Shown in pieces: positions 1-7,687 of a stretch of 32,210 bases of DNA (position 1 is the stretch's first letter; every line of letters starts with the position of its first letter). Location of the stretch: positions 1 through 32,210 of the forward strand of contig CALHIP010000002.1 of the NCBI GenBank assembly GCA_938030745.1, written 5' to 3'. The position numbers and the translations under genes were made by a program. The notes below the pieces were generated by a model, which searched no databases, was not told the DNA's origin, and worked only from the letters and a program-made list of their open reading frames with translations. This DNA comes from an uncultured Patescibacteria group bacterium (GTDB lineage: Bacteria > Patescibacteriota > Patescibacteriia > UBA2591 > CALHIP01).

Positions 1-30
1 CAAGCGAAAATTAGGTTTTGTCTGTTGGCA

Positions 31-59
31 GGCGAGGCTTCGCCCAGCTTGTTTTTTTT
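31..59 (+). terminator. Possible terminator of an upstream gene
   Basis: GGCGA, a four-base loop and TCGCC (31-44) form a short GC-rich hairpin, followed by a run of eight T from 52. This resembles an intrinsic terminator for a gene lying before the window. The immediately preceding CTG-TTGG-CAG is also self-complementary, so the patch could be a small dispersed palindromic repeat. No coding tail can be assigned with confidence in bases 1-60. Confidence 0.4.
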
Positions 60-80
60 ATCTTTTTAAATCTCTTTTCT

Positions 81-108
81 TTGATTTATGAATTAGATTT
101 GGTAAAAT
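81..108 (+). promoter_or_regulatory. Promoter of the sigma-factor operon
   Basis: TTGATT (81-86), a 16-base spacer and TAAAAT (103-108), the latter preceded by TGG, giving an extended -10. Transcription would begin near 115, leaving about 44 nt of leader before the sigma gene. Bases 78-119 match the region upstream of ftsE (7622-7663) at 34 of 42 positions without gaps. Confidence 0.6.
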
Positions 109-158
109 GATAGTGAAAGTTTGAGTAGGTTTAATTCCCGCAGTATCTTTAAATAAAA

Positions 159-740
159 ATGAAGAGTCATTCAGATAGACAACTTATATCTAATTATCTT
201 AAAGGTGATGAAAAATCGCTTGAGGTTTTAATTAAACGATATTTAAAGCCAATCTATAGCTTTGTTTTTCGATTTGTTAGTAATATTCAGGATGCAGAAG
301 ATATTACTCAAGAGGTTTTTATTAAGGTCTGGCGAAACCTTAAAAGATTTGATCAGAACGGAAAATTTAAGACCTGGATTTTTACTATTACTAAAAATAC
401 CTGTCTTGATTGGCTAAGAAGAAAACAACAGATTTCATTTTCAGAGTTAGAAACTGACGATGAAAAATCTTTTGTTGAAAAAATTCCAGACAGCCAATCT
501 CTGCCAAATGAATTGTTGGAAAAAAAAGATTTTGCCGATTTATTGAATCGGGCGATAAAAAAACTTTCGCCAAAATATAAAATGATATTATTCCTTCGCT
601 ACAATGATCATTTAACCTTTCGCCAAATAAGTGAAATTTTAGAAAAGCCATTGAATACTGTTAAAAGTTATCATCGGCGAGCTCTAATTTTATTAAGAAA
701 TTATTTAAAAAAAGTGGAAAAGATAAATTTTAATATTTAA
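159..740 (+). CDS. ECF-type RNA polymerase sigma-70 factor
   Basis: This is a group 4 (extracytoplasmic function) sigma factor of 193 residues, the usual size. Region 2 lies at about residues 20-90, with the core-binding and -10 recognition segment around DAEDITQEVFIKVWRNL and a basic, aromatic stretch FKTWIFTITKNTCLDWLRR. Region 4 lies at about residues 128-183, with a helix-turn-helix in FRQISEILEKPLNTVKSYHRRA. Region 3 is absent, as expected for the group. It is first in a closely spaced run; the next gene begins 4 nt after its stop. It would direct RNA polymerase to a small regulon, probably for envelope functions given its neighbours, but the trigger is not visible. No Shine-Dalgarno precedes the ATG. 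The family call is firm; the regulon is inference. Confidence 0.93.
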   Translation: MKSHSDRQLISNYLKGDEKSLEVLIKRYLKPIYSFVFRFVSNIQDAEDITQEVFIKVWRNLKRFDQNGKFKTWIFTITKNTCLDWLRRKQQISFSELETDDEKSFVEKIPDSQSLPNELLEKKDFADLLNRAIKKLSPKYKMILFLRYNDHLTFRQISEILEKPLNTVKSYHRRALILLRNYLKKVEKINFNI

Positions 741-744
741 AATT

Positions 745-1710
745 ATGAAAAAATTTTTATTATTTTTATTTATTCTTTCATTTTTAGTAATTTTAGGTGG
801 ATTTTTTTATTGGCAAAAAGAAAAAAAGATTCCATCTAAAGGAGTTTTGAATTGTGCTAAAGAGGGAGAAAAAATTAATCGCAATCCATTAATTGGTTCG
901 ACTGATATTAAGTGTTGTTTTGGCCTTGTGGAATGGCGAGAAAGTAGATCTTTTAGTATTTGTTTGAAACCAACAAAAGAGGGGATTGTTATTGATTCGC
1001 CAAAAGAAAATGAAAAAATTAAAAGTCCATTAAAAATTAGTGGAAAGGCTAAAGGTAATTGGTTTTTTGAAGCTGAATTTACTGCTGAACTTTATGATGA
1101 AAATGAAAATTTTTTAGGAAATGCTATTTTAACTGCTAAAGAGGACTGGATGACAGAAAATTTTGTAGATTTTGAAGGAACTTTAGAATTTTCTCAACCT
1201 CAATCTGAAAATGGTAAACTTAGATTTTTAAGTGCTAATCCTTCAGGTTTGGCAGAAAATCAAAAAATTTTTGAAATACCAATTCAGTTTGAAAAAATAA
1301 AATATCGAAAAGTTTTACTCTATTATTACAACCCGGAAAAAGACAAAGATGAAACAGGAAATATTAAATGCTCAAGAGATGGATTAGTAGCAATAGAAAA
1401 AGAAATCCCAGTAACTCAAACACCAATTAAAGATACAATTAATCTTTTATTGAAAGGAAAAGATAATTTAAAATCAGAAGATATTGCTAAAGGGATAACA
1501 ACTGAATATCCGCTTGAGGGATTAAAATTAAAGTCAGTCAATCTAAAAAAAGATGGTACTTTAATTTTAGAATTTGAAGATCCTTTAAATAAAACTGTTG
1601 GTGGCGCTTGCCGAGTAGGAATTTTGTGGTTTCAGATTGAACAAACTGCCAAACAATTTCCAGAAGTCAAAAAAGTTCAGTTTTTGCCAGAAGAACTTTT
1701 TCAACCATAA
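745..1710 (+). CDS. Membrane-anchored Gmad2-GerMN domain protein
   Basis: A 321-residue extracytoplasmic protein. A hydrophobic N-terminal segment (about residues 3-23) is a signal anchor. After a short cysteine-containing linker, about residues 80-185 resemble the immunoglobulin-like Gmad2 domain (start IDSPKENEKIKSPLKISG, then FEAEFTAELYDENENFLG). About residues 187-320 resemble the GerMN domain found in GerM and LpqB, with KVLLYYYNPEKD at the start and a conserved VGGACRVGILWFQIEQTAKQFPEVKKV near the end. These domains are named after spore germination proteins but are common in non-sporulating bacteria, where they act at the cell surface. The gene starts 4 nt after the sigma gene and probably shares its transcript. 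The exact role is unknown. Domain assignments come from recognition of the sequence pattern. Confidence 0.8.
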   Translation: MKKFLLFLFILSFLVILGGFFYWQKEKKIPSKGVLNCAKEGEKINRNPLIGSTDIKCCFGLVEWRESRSFSICLKPTKEGIVIDSPKENEKIKSPLKISGKAKGNWFFEAEFTAELYDENENFLGNAILTAKEDWMTENFVDFEGTLEFSQPQSENGKLRFLSANPSGLAENQKIFEIPIQFEKIKYRKVLLYYYNPEKDKDETGNIKCSRDGLVAIEKEIPVTQTPIKDTINLLLKGKDNLKSEDIAKGITTEYPLEGLKLKSVNLKKDGTLILEFEDPLNKTVGGACRVGILWFQIEQTAKQFPEVKKVQFLPEELFQP

Positions 1711-1734
1711 AATTATTCAGCAAAATTTAAATAT

Positions 1735-2214
1735 ATGATCAATCATTCCTTTAAAACAGGCTTTAGTTTTGGTTTAACCTCGGGAGTTGTTACAACCTTG
1801 GGTTTGATTGTTGGTTTACATGCTGGTACTCATTCAAAAATTGCTGTTTTAGGAGGAATATTAACAATAGCAGTTGCTGATGCTTTTTCAGATGCTTTAG
1901 GTATCCATATTTCTGAAGAATCAGAAGTCAAACATACTTCAAAAGAAATTTGGCAGTCAACAATTTCTACTTTTTTGGCTAAATTTTTATTTACTTTGAC
2001 CTTTGCTATTCCTATTTTTTTGTTTTCTCTTTCAAAAGCAATTATTGTAAGTTTGGTTTGGGGATTTTTTTTATTGAGTATTTTTAGTTTTTATCTTGCA
2101 AAAATTCAAAATAAAGCTCCTTGGAAAGTGATTACAGAACATTTACTAATTGCTTTGGTAGTTATCACAATCACTCATTATTTAGGAGATTTAATAAGTT
2201 CAATAAATTTTTAG
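1735..2214 (+). CDS. VIT1/CCC1-like small membrane transporter
   Basis: A 159-residue polytopic membrane protein. The N-terminal half (FGLTSGVVTTLGLIVGLHAGTHSK, then LTIAVADAFSDALGIHISEES) resembles the first helices of VIT1/CCC1 iron or manganese transporters, including the acidic and small-residue helix that carries the metal path. Four to five membrane helices are likely, with hydrophobic segments near residues 10-28, 36-54, 80-100, 105-122 and 133-155. It is shorter than typical full-length VIT1 proteins (about 230 residues), so transport of Fe2+ or Mn2+ is plausible but not proven. It lies 24 nt after the Gmad2-GerMN gene, in the sigma-factor run. Confidence 0.65.
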   Translation: MINHSFKTGFSFGLTSGVVTTLGLIVGLHAGTHSKIAVLGGILTIAVADAFSDALGIHISEESEVKHTSKEIWQSTISTFLAKFLFTLTFAIPIFLFSLSKAIIVSLVWGFFLLSIFSFYLAKIQNKAPWKVITEHLLIALVVITITHYLGDLISSINF

Positions 2215-2243
2215 AACAAGAATCAAAATAAAATGCACCAAAA

Positions 2244-2260
2244 AAGATGCTTTTTTCGTA
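2244..2260 (+). terminator. Weak A/T hairpin after the VIT1-like gene
   Basis: A run of A plus G, the loop ATG, and C plus a run of T form a 7-bp stem with a T tract as its right arm. It could be a weak terminator or simple low-complexity sequence. A GGAGG (2271-2275) lies downstream but is about 21 nt from the next ATG with no nearer start codon, so it does not look like a working ribosome site. Confidence 0.25.
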
Positions 2261-2296
2261 TTAGTAAATAGGAGGTCGATAGTTTTTAAAATAGTT

Positions 2297-2722
2297 ATGG
2301 TAATTAAAAAATATGAAAAACTTCTTAAGAGATTAGAGCCAGTCGAACCACCGGATGGTCTTTTTGATAAGATAATTTTAGCGATAAAAAAGGAGCAAGA
2401 AAAACAAAAAACGAAAAGATTGTTACTTGGATTTTTCTCTCTTTTGATTGTCTCAGTGATTAGTATGCCACTTTCCTTAATGTTGCTGATAGAGCAAATA
2501 AAAAATTCTGGCATTCTTTATTTTATTTCTACAATAATTAATGATTTTGATACTTTCTTCATATTATGGCGAGAATTTAGCCTGGCTATTCTTGAATCTT
2601 TGCCAATTGCTAGTATTTTAATTTTTGTCATCAGTATTGGAATTAGCCTTTTTACTATTCGACTATTTCTTTATAAAAAGAGGATACTTTTAAGACACCT
2701 GTTAAATTATCAAAATATATAA
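2297..2722 (+). CDS. Small membrane protein, possible anti-sigma factor
   Basis: A 141-residue protein of no firmly recognised family. Residues 1-40 are soluble and charged, with the pattern LLKRLEPVEPPDGLFDKIILAIKKEQE. This amphipathic segment before the first membrane helix resembles the cytoplasmic part of membrane-bound anti-sigma-like proteins found beside ECF sigma genes. Hydrophobic segments lie at about 41-66, 72-95 and 99-121, giving two or three helices. It follows the ECF sigma factor by two genes and precedes a second anchored protein by 1 nt. A role in holding the sigma factor at the membrane is an inference from context; no zinc-binding HxxxCxxC anti-sigma motif is present. Confidence 0.6.
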   Translation: MVIKKYEKLLKRLEPVEPPDGLFDKIILAIKKEQEKQKTKRLLLGFFSLLIVSVISMPLSLMLLIEQIKNSGILYFISTIINDFDTFFILWREFSLAILESLPIASILIFVISIGISLFTIRLFLYKKRILLRHLLNYQNI

Positions 2723-2723
2723 T

Positions 2724-3227
2724 ATGGATCGAGAAAAAAACCAAACTAAAAAATCGACCCGTTATGATATTTTAAAATGGATTATTATTGGTTTAGCTGG
2801 TTTTGTTATTGTTATTTTGATATTTAGTCTTGGTATGTTTGTTGGCGGGCTAAAAGCAAGATTTTCTTATCGCTGGGCTGAGCAATATCATAAAATGTTT
2901 GCTGGTCCTCGACGAGGATTTTTTGGTGATTGGCAAATTCTTCCGCCACCAGCTGATTTTATTGAAAGTTATGGTAATTTTGGCGAAATTATTAAAATTA
3001 AAGAAAATGAATTTGTCATTATAGGAAGGGGAAATATTGAAAAAGTGATTTTAATTAATGATAAAACAATAATAAAAAAAGGAAGAGAAATGATAAAAAA
3101 AGAAAATTTAAAAGTCGGAGATTGGGTAGTTATTATTGGTTTGCCGAATGAAGAGGGAAAAATTGAGGCAAAATTGGTTCGAATCTTTGATAGAGGATTA
3201 AGGGGTTTGCCAGTACCATTTAAGTAA
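2724..3227 (+). CDS. Membrane-anchored small beta-domain protein (DUF5666-like)
   Basis: A 167-residue protein with a short basic N-terminus, one membrane helix (about residues 18-42) and an external part. The C-terminal region, about residues 88-160, has alternating short strands (GEIIKIKENEFVIIGRG, VILINDKTIIKKG, LKVGDWVVIIGLPNEEGKIEAKLVRIF). This resembles DUF5666-like beta-barrel domains. The start lies 1 nt after the preceding stop. A similar architecture occurs at 7135-7563, so a pair of such proteins brackets the MacAB-type exporter genes. Function unknown; they may be accessory proteins of the exporter or targets of the sigma factor. Confidence 0.6.
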   Translation: MDREKNQTKKSTRYDILKWIIIGLAGFVIVILIFSLGMFVGGLKARFSYRWAEQYHKMFAGPRRGFFGDWQILPPPADFIESYGNFGEIIKIKENEFVIIGRGNIEKVILINDKTIIKKGREMIKKENLKVGDWVVIIGLPNEEGKIEAKLVRIFDRGLRGLPVPFK

Positions 3228-3246
3228 TAAATTTCTTTTTTGATTT

Positions 3247-5043
3247 ATGTTGACAAAATTATTTAAAAACAAATTTATAACTTTAATAATATTCTTATTA
3301 ATTTTAATCGGAGGCTATTTTGGCTATAAAAATTTTCTTAGAAAAGAAAGCGAAACTCGTTATACTCTGGCAGCAGTTGAGAGAGGGACGATTGTTGTCT
3401 CGGTTTCTGGTTCAGGTCAGATTTTGGCTTCAGACCAGATAGATATAAAACCAAAAATAAGTGGTGAGATTAAGAATATATATGTTGAAAAAGGAGATGA
3501 AGTTAAAGCAGGGAAGCTGATTATGAAATTAGATGATACAGATTTTCAAAAAACAGTTAGAGATGCTGAGACTTCTCTTGAAATAGCCAAAATCGAATTA
3601 GAAAAATTATTAAAACCACCTGACGAATTAACTCTTTTACAAGCGGAAAATGCTTTAGCTCAAGCAAAAGAATCAAAACAAAAAGCAGAAGATAATATTG
3701 AAAAGGCTTATGAAGACGCTTTCAATACCATTAGTAACGCTTTTTTAGATTTACCAACAATTATTACTGGATTAAGAGATATTTTATATAGTTATGAGAT
3801 AGGCGAAAGCGAAATAACAGTTAGTAGATACCAATGGAACGTAGATGTTTATCGAAATGCTTTTGATTGGCAAGATCGAGATGAAATAGAACCTTTTGTT
3901 AGAAGTGCTGAGGATAGTTATAAAATAGCCAGAAAAAACTATGATCAGAATTTCGAAAATTATAAAAATGCCAGTCGTTATTCAAAAAAAGAAATAATTG
4001 AGGCTTTACTTGATGAGACAATAGAAACAACAAAATCAATTGCCGAGACAATTAAAAACGAGACTAATCTTCTTGATTTTGTTGTTGATTATCTTTCTGA
4101 TCATAACAGGCGGATTTATAGCAAGATAACTGAATATCAATCTAATTTAAAGAGCTATACCTCAAAAACAAATAACCATCTTTTAAGTCTTTTATCAATT
4201 CAAAGATCTATTAAAGATAACAAAGAGGCTATTATCAATGCCGAAAGAACAATTAAAGAGAGAGAGCTCCAACTTTCTAAACTTAAGGAGGGTCCTGACG
4301 AATTAGATATTCGGGCCAAAAAAATTGCTATTCAACAAAAAGAAGATAATTTAGCTACAGCAAAAGAGAAACTTGCTGATTGTTTCGTTTACTCACCAAT
4401 AAATGGTCTTGTTGCTGATATAAAAGTAAAAAAGGGTGATCAAGTTTCTTCTGGTACGGTCTTGGCCACTCTTATTACTCAACAAAAAATAGCGGAAATT
4501 ACTCTCAATGAAGTTGATGCAGCAAGGGTTAAGATAGGACAAAAAGCAACTTTAACTTTTGATGCTATTCCTGATTTAACTTTAACTGGCAAAGTTTCGG
4601 AAATTGATACTATTGGAACCATTTCTCAAGGAGTAGTTAGTTATGGAGTAAAAATTGTTTTGGATACAGATGATGAAAGGATAAAACCAGCAATGAGTGT
4701 GACGGCCGATATTATTACTGATGTTAAATCTGACATTTTGGTTTTGCCAAATAGTGCTATCAAATTCCAGGGCGGAATTCATTATGTGGAATTGGTTGAA
4801 ATTCCGGAAGAAAAAAAACAAGAATTTTTAAATAACCGGGTAGGAATAATTTTGCCAACCCCTCCCAAAAGACAACAGATCGAAGTTGGAATTTCAAATG
4901 ATAATTTGACTGAGATTTTATCGGGTTTAAAAGAAGGTGATATTGTTGTTTCTTCCACGATTAATCAAACCAAAACTACTCAAACTTCAAGGATTCAGCG
5001 ATTTCAAATTCCAGGGATGGGGGGACAAATGAGAATGAGATAG
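3247..5043 (+). CDS. MacA/HlyD-like periplasmic adaptor subunit
   Basis: This 598-residue protein is the membrane fusion (adaptor) partner of an ABC exporter. A membrane anchor lies at about residues 12-30. The first half of the barrel-sandwich (lipoyl-like) domain follows at about 50-115 (SGQILASDQIDIKPKISGEIKNIYVEKGDEVKAG). A very long helical region spans about 120-375, and the second half of the lipoyl domain begins at VYSPINGLVADIKVKKGDQV. A beta-barrel segment follows (about 410-490), then a membrane-proximal domain ending in a Gln/Thr/Arg/Met-rich tail. MacA proteins are usually nearer 370-400 residues; the excess lies in the helical part, with an insert rich in acidic and aromatic residues around 150-300. 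The MacB-type ATPase and permease follow, so the three form one system. Substrate unknown. Confidence 0.85.
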   Translation: MLTKLFKNKFITLIIFLLILIGGYFGYKNFLRKESETRYTLAAVERGTIVVSVSGSGQILASDQIDIKPKISGEIKNIYVEKGDEVKAGKLIMKLDDTDFQKTVRDAETSLEIAKIELEKLLKPPDELTLLQAENALAQAKESKQKAEDNIEKAYEDAFNTISNAFLDLPTIITGLRDILYSYEIGESEITVSRYQWNVDVYRNAFDWQDRDEIEPFVRSAEDSYKIARKNYDQNFENYKNASRYSKKEIIEALLDETIETTKSIAETIKNETNLLDFVVDYLSDHNRRIYSKITEYQSNLKSYTSKTNNHLLSLLSIQRSIKDNKEAIINAERTIKERELQLSKLKEGPDELDIRAKKIAIQQKEDNLATAKEKLADCFVYSPINGLVADIKVKKGDQVSSGTVLATLITQQKIAEITLNEVDAARVKIGQKATLTFDAIPDLTLTGKVSEIDTIGTISQGVVSYGVKIVLDTDDERIKPAMSVTADIITDVKSDILVLPNSAIKFQGGIHYVELVEIPEEKKQEFLNNRVGIILPTPPKRQQIEVGISNDNLTEILSGLKEGDIVVSSTINQTKTTQTSRIQRFQIPGMGGQMRMR

Positions 5044-5136
5044 AAAAAAATGAAAATTAAGAAATTGAGTCATTTAATGAAAATTGAAAATTTAATTCTA
5101 TTATCATTTTGAGATTTGCATTTTGCATTTATATTT
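5044..5136. repeat. Degenerate A/T-rich short-unit repeat spacer
   Basis: The spacer between the adaptor and ATPase genes is built of slightly varied short units (GAAAATTGAAAATTTAA and TTTGCATTTTGCATTTA). It looks like the relic of a dispersed low-complexity repeat rather than a regulatory site. A comparable spacer of the TCAAAA type lies at 7075-7134. Confidence 0.5.
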
Positions 5137-5850
5137 ATGTTAATTGAAGTTAAAAATGTTACTAAAATTTTCAAGTCGGGAGAGGTTGAAACCGTTGCCC
5201 TAAGAGGCGTTTCTTTTTCAATAGAGAAAGGAGAATTTGTGGCAATTATTGGACCTTCAGGTTCTGGGAAATCGACTCTTATGCATATTTTGGGATGCTT
5301 AGATAAACCAACTTCTGGTCAATACTTTTTTGAAGGAAAAGATGTTTCAAAATTTTCCGATGATGAATTAGCTGAAATCAGAAAAAGAAAAATTGGTTTT
5401 GTTTTTCAACAATTTAATCTTTTACCAAGAGCAACAGTCTTAAGGAATGTTGCTTTGCCATTAGTTTATGCTGGTGTGCCAAAACAAAAAAGAGAAGAAA
5501 TTGCTAAATCAGTTTTAAGGGACTCTGCCTTTCCAGAAGAATTTTGGTTCCATTTATCAAATCAATTATCAGGCGGAATGATGCAAAGAGTAGCTATTGC
5601 TCGGGCCTTGGTTAACGACCCTTTACTGATTTTAGCTGATGAACCAACCGGAAACCTGGATTCAAAAACCGGTGAACAAGTTTTAGAAACATTTGAAAAA
5701 CTAAACAGGCAAGGAAGGACGATTGTTTTAGTTACTCATGAAAAATACATTGCCCAAAGAGCAAAGAGGATTATTTCTTTAAAAGATGGTAAGATTATTG
5801 GTGACACAAAAAATCAAAAAGAGAAAGTTTTAAAAGAAATAAAAGAATAA
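5137..5850 (+). CDS. MacB/LolD-type ABC transporter ATP-binding protein
   Basis: This 237-residue cytoplasmic ATPase powers the adjacent exporter. Visible motifs are Walker A GPSGSGKST (residues 39-47), Q-loop VFQQFNLL, signature LSGGMMQR, Walker B LILADEPTGNLD and the H-loop VTHE. The chosen start is the ATG at 5137 (MLIEVKNVTKIF), which matches the usual N-terminus of the family; an in-frame ATG at 5116 would add seven residues translated from the repeat-like spacer. The permease starts 1 nt after the stop. The family assignment is firm. MacB proteins in Proteobacteria fuse ATPase and permease; here they are separate, as in many Gram-positive and CPR genomes. Confidence 0.92.
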   Translation: MLIEVKNVTKIFKSGEVETVALRGVSFSIEKGEFVAIIGPSGSGKSTLMHILGCLDKPTSGQYFFEGKDVSKFSDDELAEIRKRKIGFVFQQFNLLPRATVLRNVALPLVYAGVPKQKREEIAKSVLRDSAFPEEFWFHLSNQLSGGMMQRVAIARALVNDPLLILADEPTGNLDSKTGEQVLETFEKLNRQGRTIVLVTHEKYIAQRAKRIISLKDGKIIGDTKNQKEKVLKEIKE

Positions 5851-5851
5851 T

Positions 5852-7069
5852 ATGAAAATTTCTGACCTCTTTCAAGAAACAATCTCTGCAATTTCAGCAA
5901 ACAAACTCAGATCCGGGCTGACAATTTTAGGTATTGTCATCGGCATTGGTTCAGTCATTGCTATGATTTCTGTCGGTCAAGGTGCCAAATGGCAGATTGA
6001 GAACCAAATCCAACAAATCGGTTCAAATTTAATAGTTATTTATCCAGGAGCGATGAGGACTTTTTCAATTGCTGCTGCTGCTCGTGGAACAGCCCAAACC
6101 TTAAAAATATCTGATGCCAAAACAATAAAAAAAGAAGTTTCCGGAGTTTCTGGTGTGGCGCCTATAATCAATCGAAATTATCAAGTAGTAGCAAAAAATA
6201 AAAACACTAGAACTCAAATTGTTGGTACAAGCCCAGATATACTTTTGGTTAGAAATTATCAAATTGATTTAGGTTCTTTTTTTACAGAAAAAGATGTTGA
6301 GGCAAAATCAAGAGTGGCGGTTTTAGGACCAATAACGAGAGGTGATTTATTTGGAGAAAATGCAAATCCCGTAGGTCAGATGATAAAAATTAACGGGATA
6401 AATTTTAGGATTATTGGGGTAACAAAAACAAAAGGAGGAATGGCTATTTCCGAGGATGATTTAATCTTTATTCCCTATACTGTTGCTCAAACATTTTTTA
6501 CTGGGAACGAATATGTTTCAGCTATTGCTGTTTCAGCCGAAAATCAAAAAATTATTGATCAGGTTAAATCTCAAATTACCAGGCTTTTGATGGAGCTTCA
6601 CAATATCAAAAATCAAGAACTGATTGATTTTACTCTTTTTACTCAGGAAGATATGTTAGAGATGGCAACATCTGTTACTCAAATAATGACAATTTTATTA
6701 GCCTCAATAGCAGCAATTTCTTTAATTGTCGGTGGAATTGGAATTATGAATATGATGATGACTAACGTTACTGAAAGAACAAGAGAAATTGGTTTAAGAA
6801 AAGCTATTGGCGCAAAAAATTCAGATATTACTTTACAATTTTTAGCAGAATCAGTGATACTTACTTTTGTTGGCGGATTTTTTGGAATAATTTTAGGATG
6901 GATTTTATCTTTTGGTATTTCCACATTTGGTGGGGTAACAACAAAGACCTCACTTTTTTCAATTATTTTAGCTTTTGGTGTATCAGCTGTTATTGGAATT
7001 GTCTTTGGCTATTGGCCTGCCAAAAAAGCAGCTAGACTTGATCCTATCGAAGCGCTAAGATACGAATGA
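5852..7069 (+). CDS. MacB/FtsX-type ABC transporter permease
   Basis: This 405-residue permease has the MacB layout. One membrane helix lies near residues 20-42 (LTILGIVIGIGSVIAMISVGQGA), followed by a large external MacB_PCD domain (about 45-260). The FtsX domain has three C-terminal helices, including IAAISLIVGGIGIMNMMMTNVTERTREIGLRKAIGA and the closing AKKAARLDPIEALRYE. All hallmark segments are intact. Together with the adaptor and ATPase it should form a tripartite mechanotransmission-type exporter of the MacAB family. In a cell lacking a classical outer membrane the adaptor would reach into the cell wall. Substrate (peptide, lipid or antibiotic) cannot be read from sequence. Confidence 0.92.
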   Translation: MKISDLFQETISAISANKLRSGLTILGIVIGIGSVIAMISVGQGAKWQIENQIQQIGSNLIVIYPGAMRTFSIAAAARGTAQTLKISDAKTIKKEVSGVSGVAPIINRNYQVVAKNKNTRTQIVGTSPDILLVRNYQIDLGSFFTEKDVEAKSRVAVLGPITRGDLFGENANPVGQMIKINGINFRIIGVTKTKGGMAISEDDLIFIPYTVAQTFFTGNEYVSAIAVSAENQKIIDQVKSQITRLLMELHNIKNQELIDFTLFTQEDMLEMATSVTQIMTILLASIAAISLIVGGIGIMNMMMTNVTERTREIGLRKAIGAKNSDITLQFLAESVILTFVGGFFGIILGWILSFGISTFGGVTTKTSLFSIILAFGVSAVIGIVFGYWPAKKAARLDPIEALRYE

Positions 7070-7074
7070 TAATA

Positions 7075-7134
7075 AATTCAAAATTATAATTCAAAAATCA
7101 AAGGTCAAAATACAAAATTAAAGATTTCAAAATT
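7075..7134. repeat. TCAAAA-type short-unit repeat in a spacer
   Basis: The spacer after the permease consists of tandem variants of AATTCAAAA / AATCAAAGG / TCAAAATA. The same unit type appears inside pheS (25671-25708) and three times in pheT, so this is one copy of a dispersed family. Confidence 0.6.
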
Positions 7135-7563
7135 ATGAAAATCAAAACTATTCCACTTTTTATCATAATTCTTATGATAGTTGGTGGAGGGGCGTTTTAT
7201 GGAGGAATAAAATATGGACAGGGCAAAAATCCTTTAAGTGGATTTTCTCGTCAGGGTTTACAAAATTTACCTCTTGAGCAACGTCAGCAATTTATTCAAA
7301 AAAGGAGCGGAATGGGTTTTATTTCTGGTGAAGTTATTGATAAAGATAAACAGAGTTTAACCATTAAGACACCAGATGGTAGTACAAAATTAGTCTTTTT
7401 TTCAAATTCTACCCAAATATCGAAAACAATCGAAGGATCAATAGATGATATCGAAATTGGTAAACAAATTATGGTTGGTGGTAAACAAAATCCTGATAGG
7501 AGTTATACCGCGAAAATAATTCAGATCTCTCCTCGTTTTTTAATTCCAAGAAATAGTGATTAA
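7135..7563 (+). CDS. Membrane-anchored small beta-domain protein (DUF5666-like)
   Basis: A 142-residue protein with an N-terminal membrane anchor (about residues 5-26, ending in a glycine-rich GGGAFYGGIKYGQG), a glutamine-rich linker, and a C-terminal beta domain at about 65-135. The domain reads GEVIDKDKQSLTIKTPDGSTKLVFFSNSTQI followed by IEIGKQIMVGGKQNPDRSYTAKIIQI. This pattern (strands, then a KIGxxVxVxG turn, then a final strand) is that of DUF5666-like domains. It resembles the protein at 2724-3227 in plan. It follows the ABC permease after a repeat-filled spacer. Function unknown. Confidence 0.65.
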   Translation: MKIKTIPLFIIILMIVGGGAFYGGIKYGQGKNPLSGFSRQGLQNLPLEQRQQFIQKRSGMGFISGEVIDKDKQSLTIKTPDGSTKLVFFSNSTQISKTIEGSIDDIEIGKQIMVGGKQNPDRSYTAKIIQISPRFLIPRNSD

Positions 7564-7621
7564 AAGAGCTGAACCATATAAATATTTCAAATTCGGCAAG
7601 CCAGATAAATTATTATTTGTC

Positions 7622-7663
7622 TCTTTTATTTATGAATAAAATTTAGTAAAATAGTAATGATAG
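7622..7663 (+). promoter_or_regulatory. Promoter of ftsE, matching the sigma-operon promoter
   Basis: TAAAAT (7647-7652) is the -10 candidate; the -35 region (7625-7630, TTTATT-like) is weak. The whole 42-base stretch aligns without gaps to 78-119 upstream of the ECF sigma gene with 8 differences. Conserved blocks include ATTTATGAAT and GTAAAAT. Transcription would begin near 7659, about 29 nt before ftsE. Confidence 0.5.
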
Positions 7664-7687
7664 CGAATCGATTCCTTAAATAGTTTT

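Noticed and set aside
745-1710. Gmad2-GerMN domains as evidence of sporulation
   Set aside because: These domains are widespread in non-spore-formers, and no other sporulation gene is in the window.
2271-2275. GGAGG as the ribosome site of the gene at 2297
   Set aside because: It is about 21 nt from the ATG, too far, and no nearer in-frame start exists.
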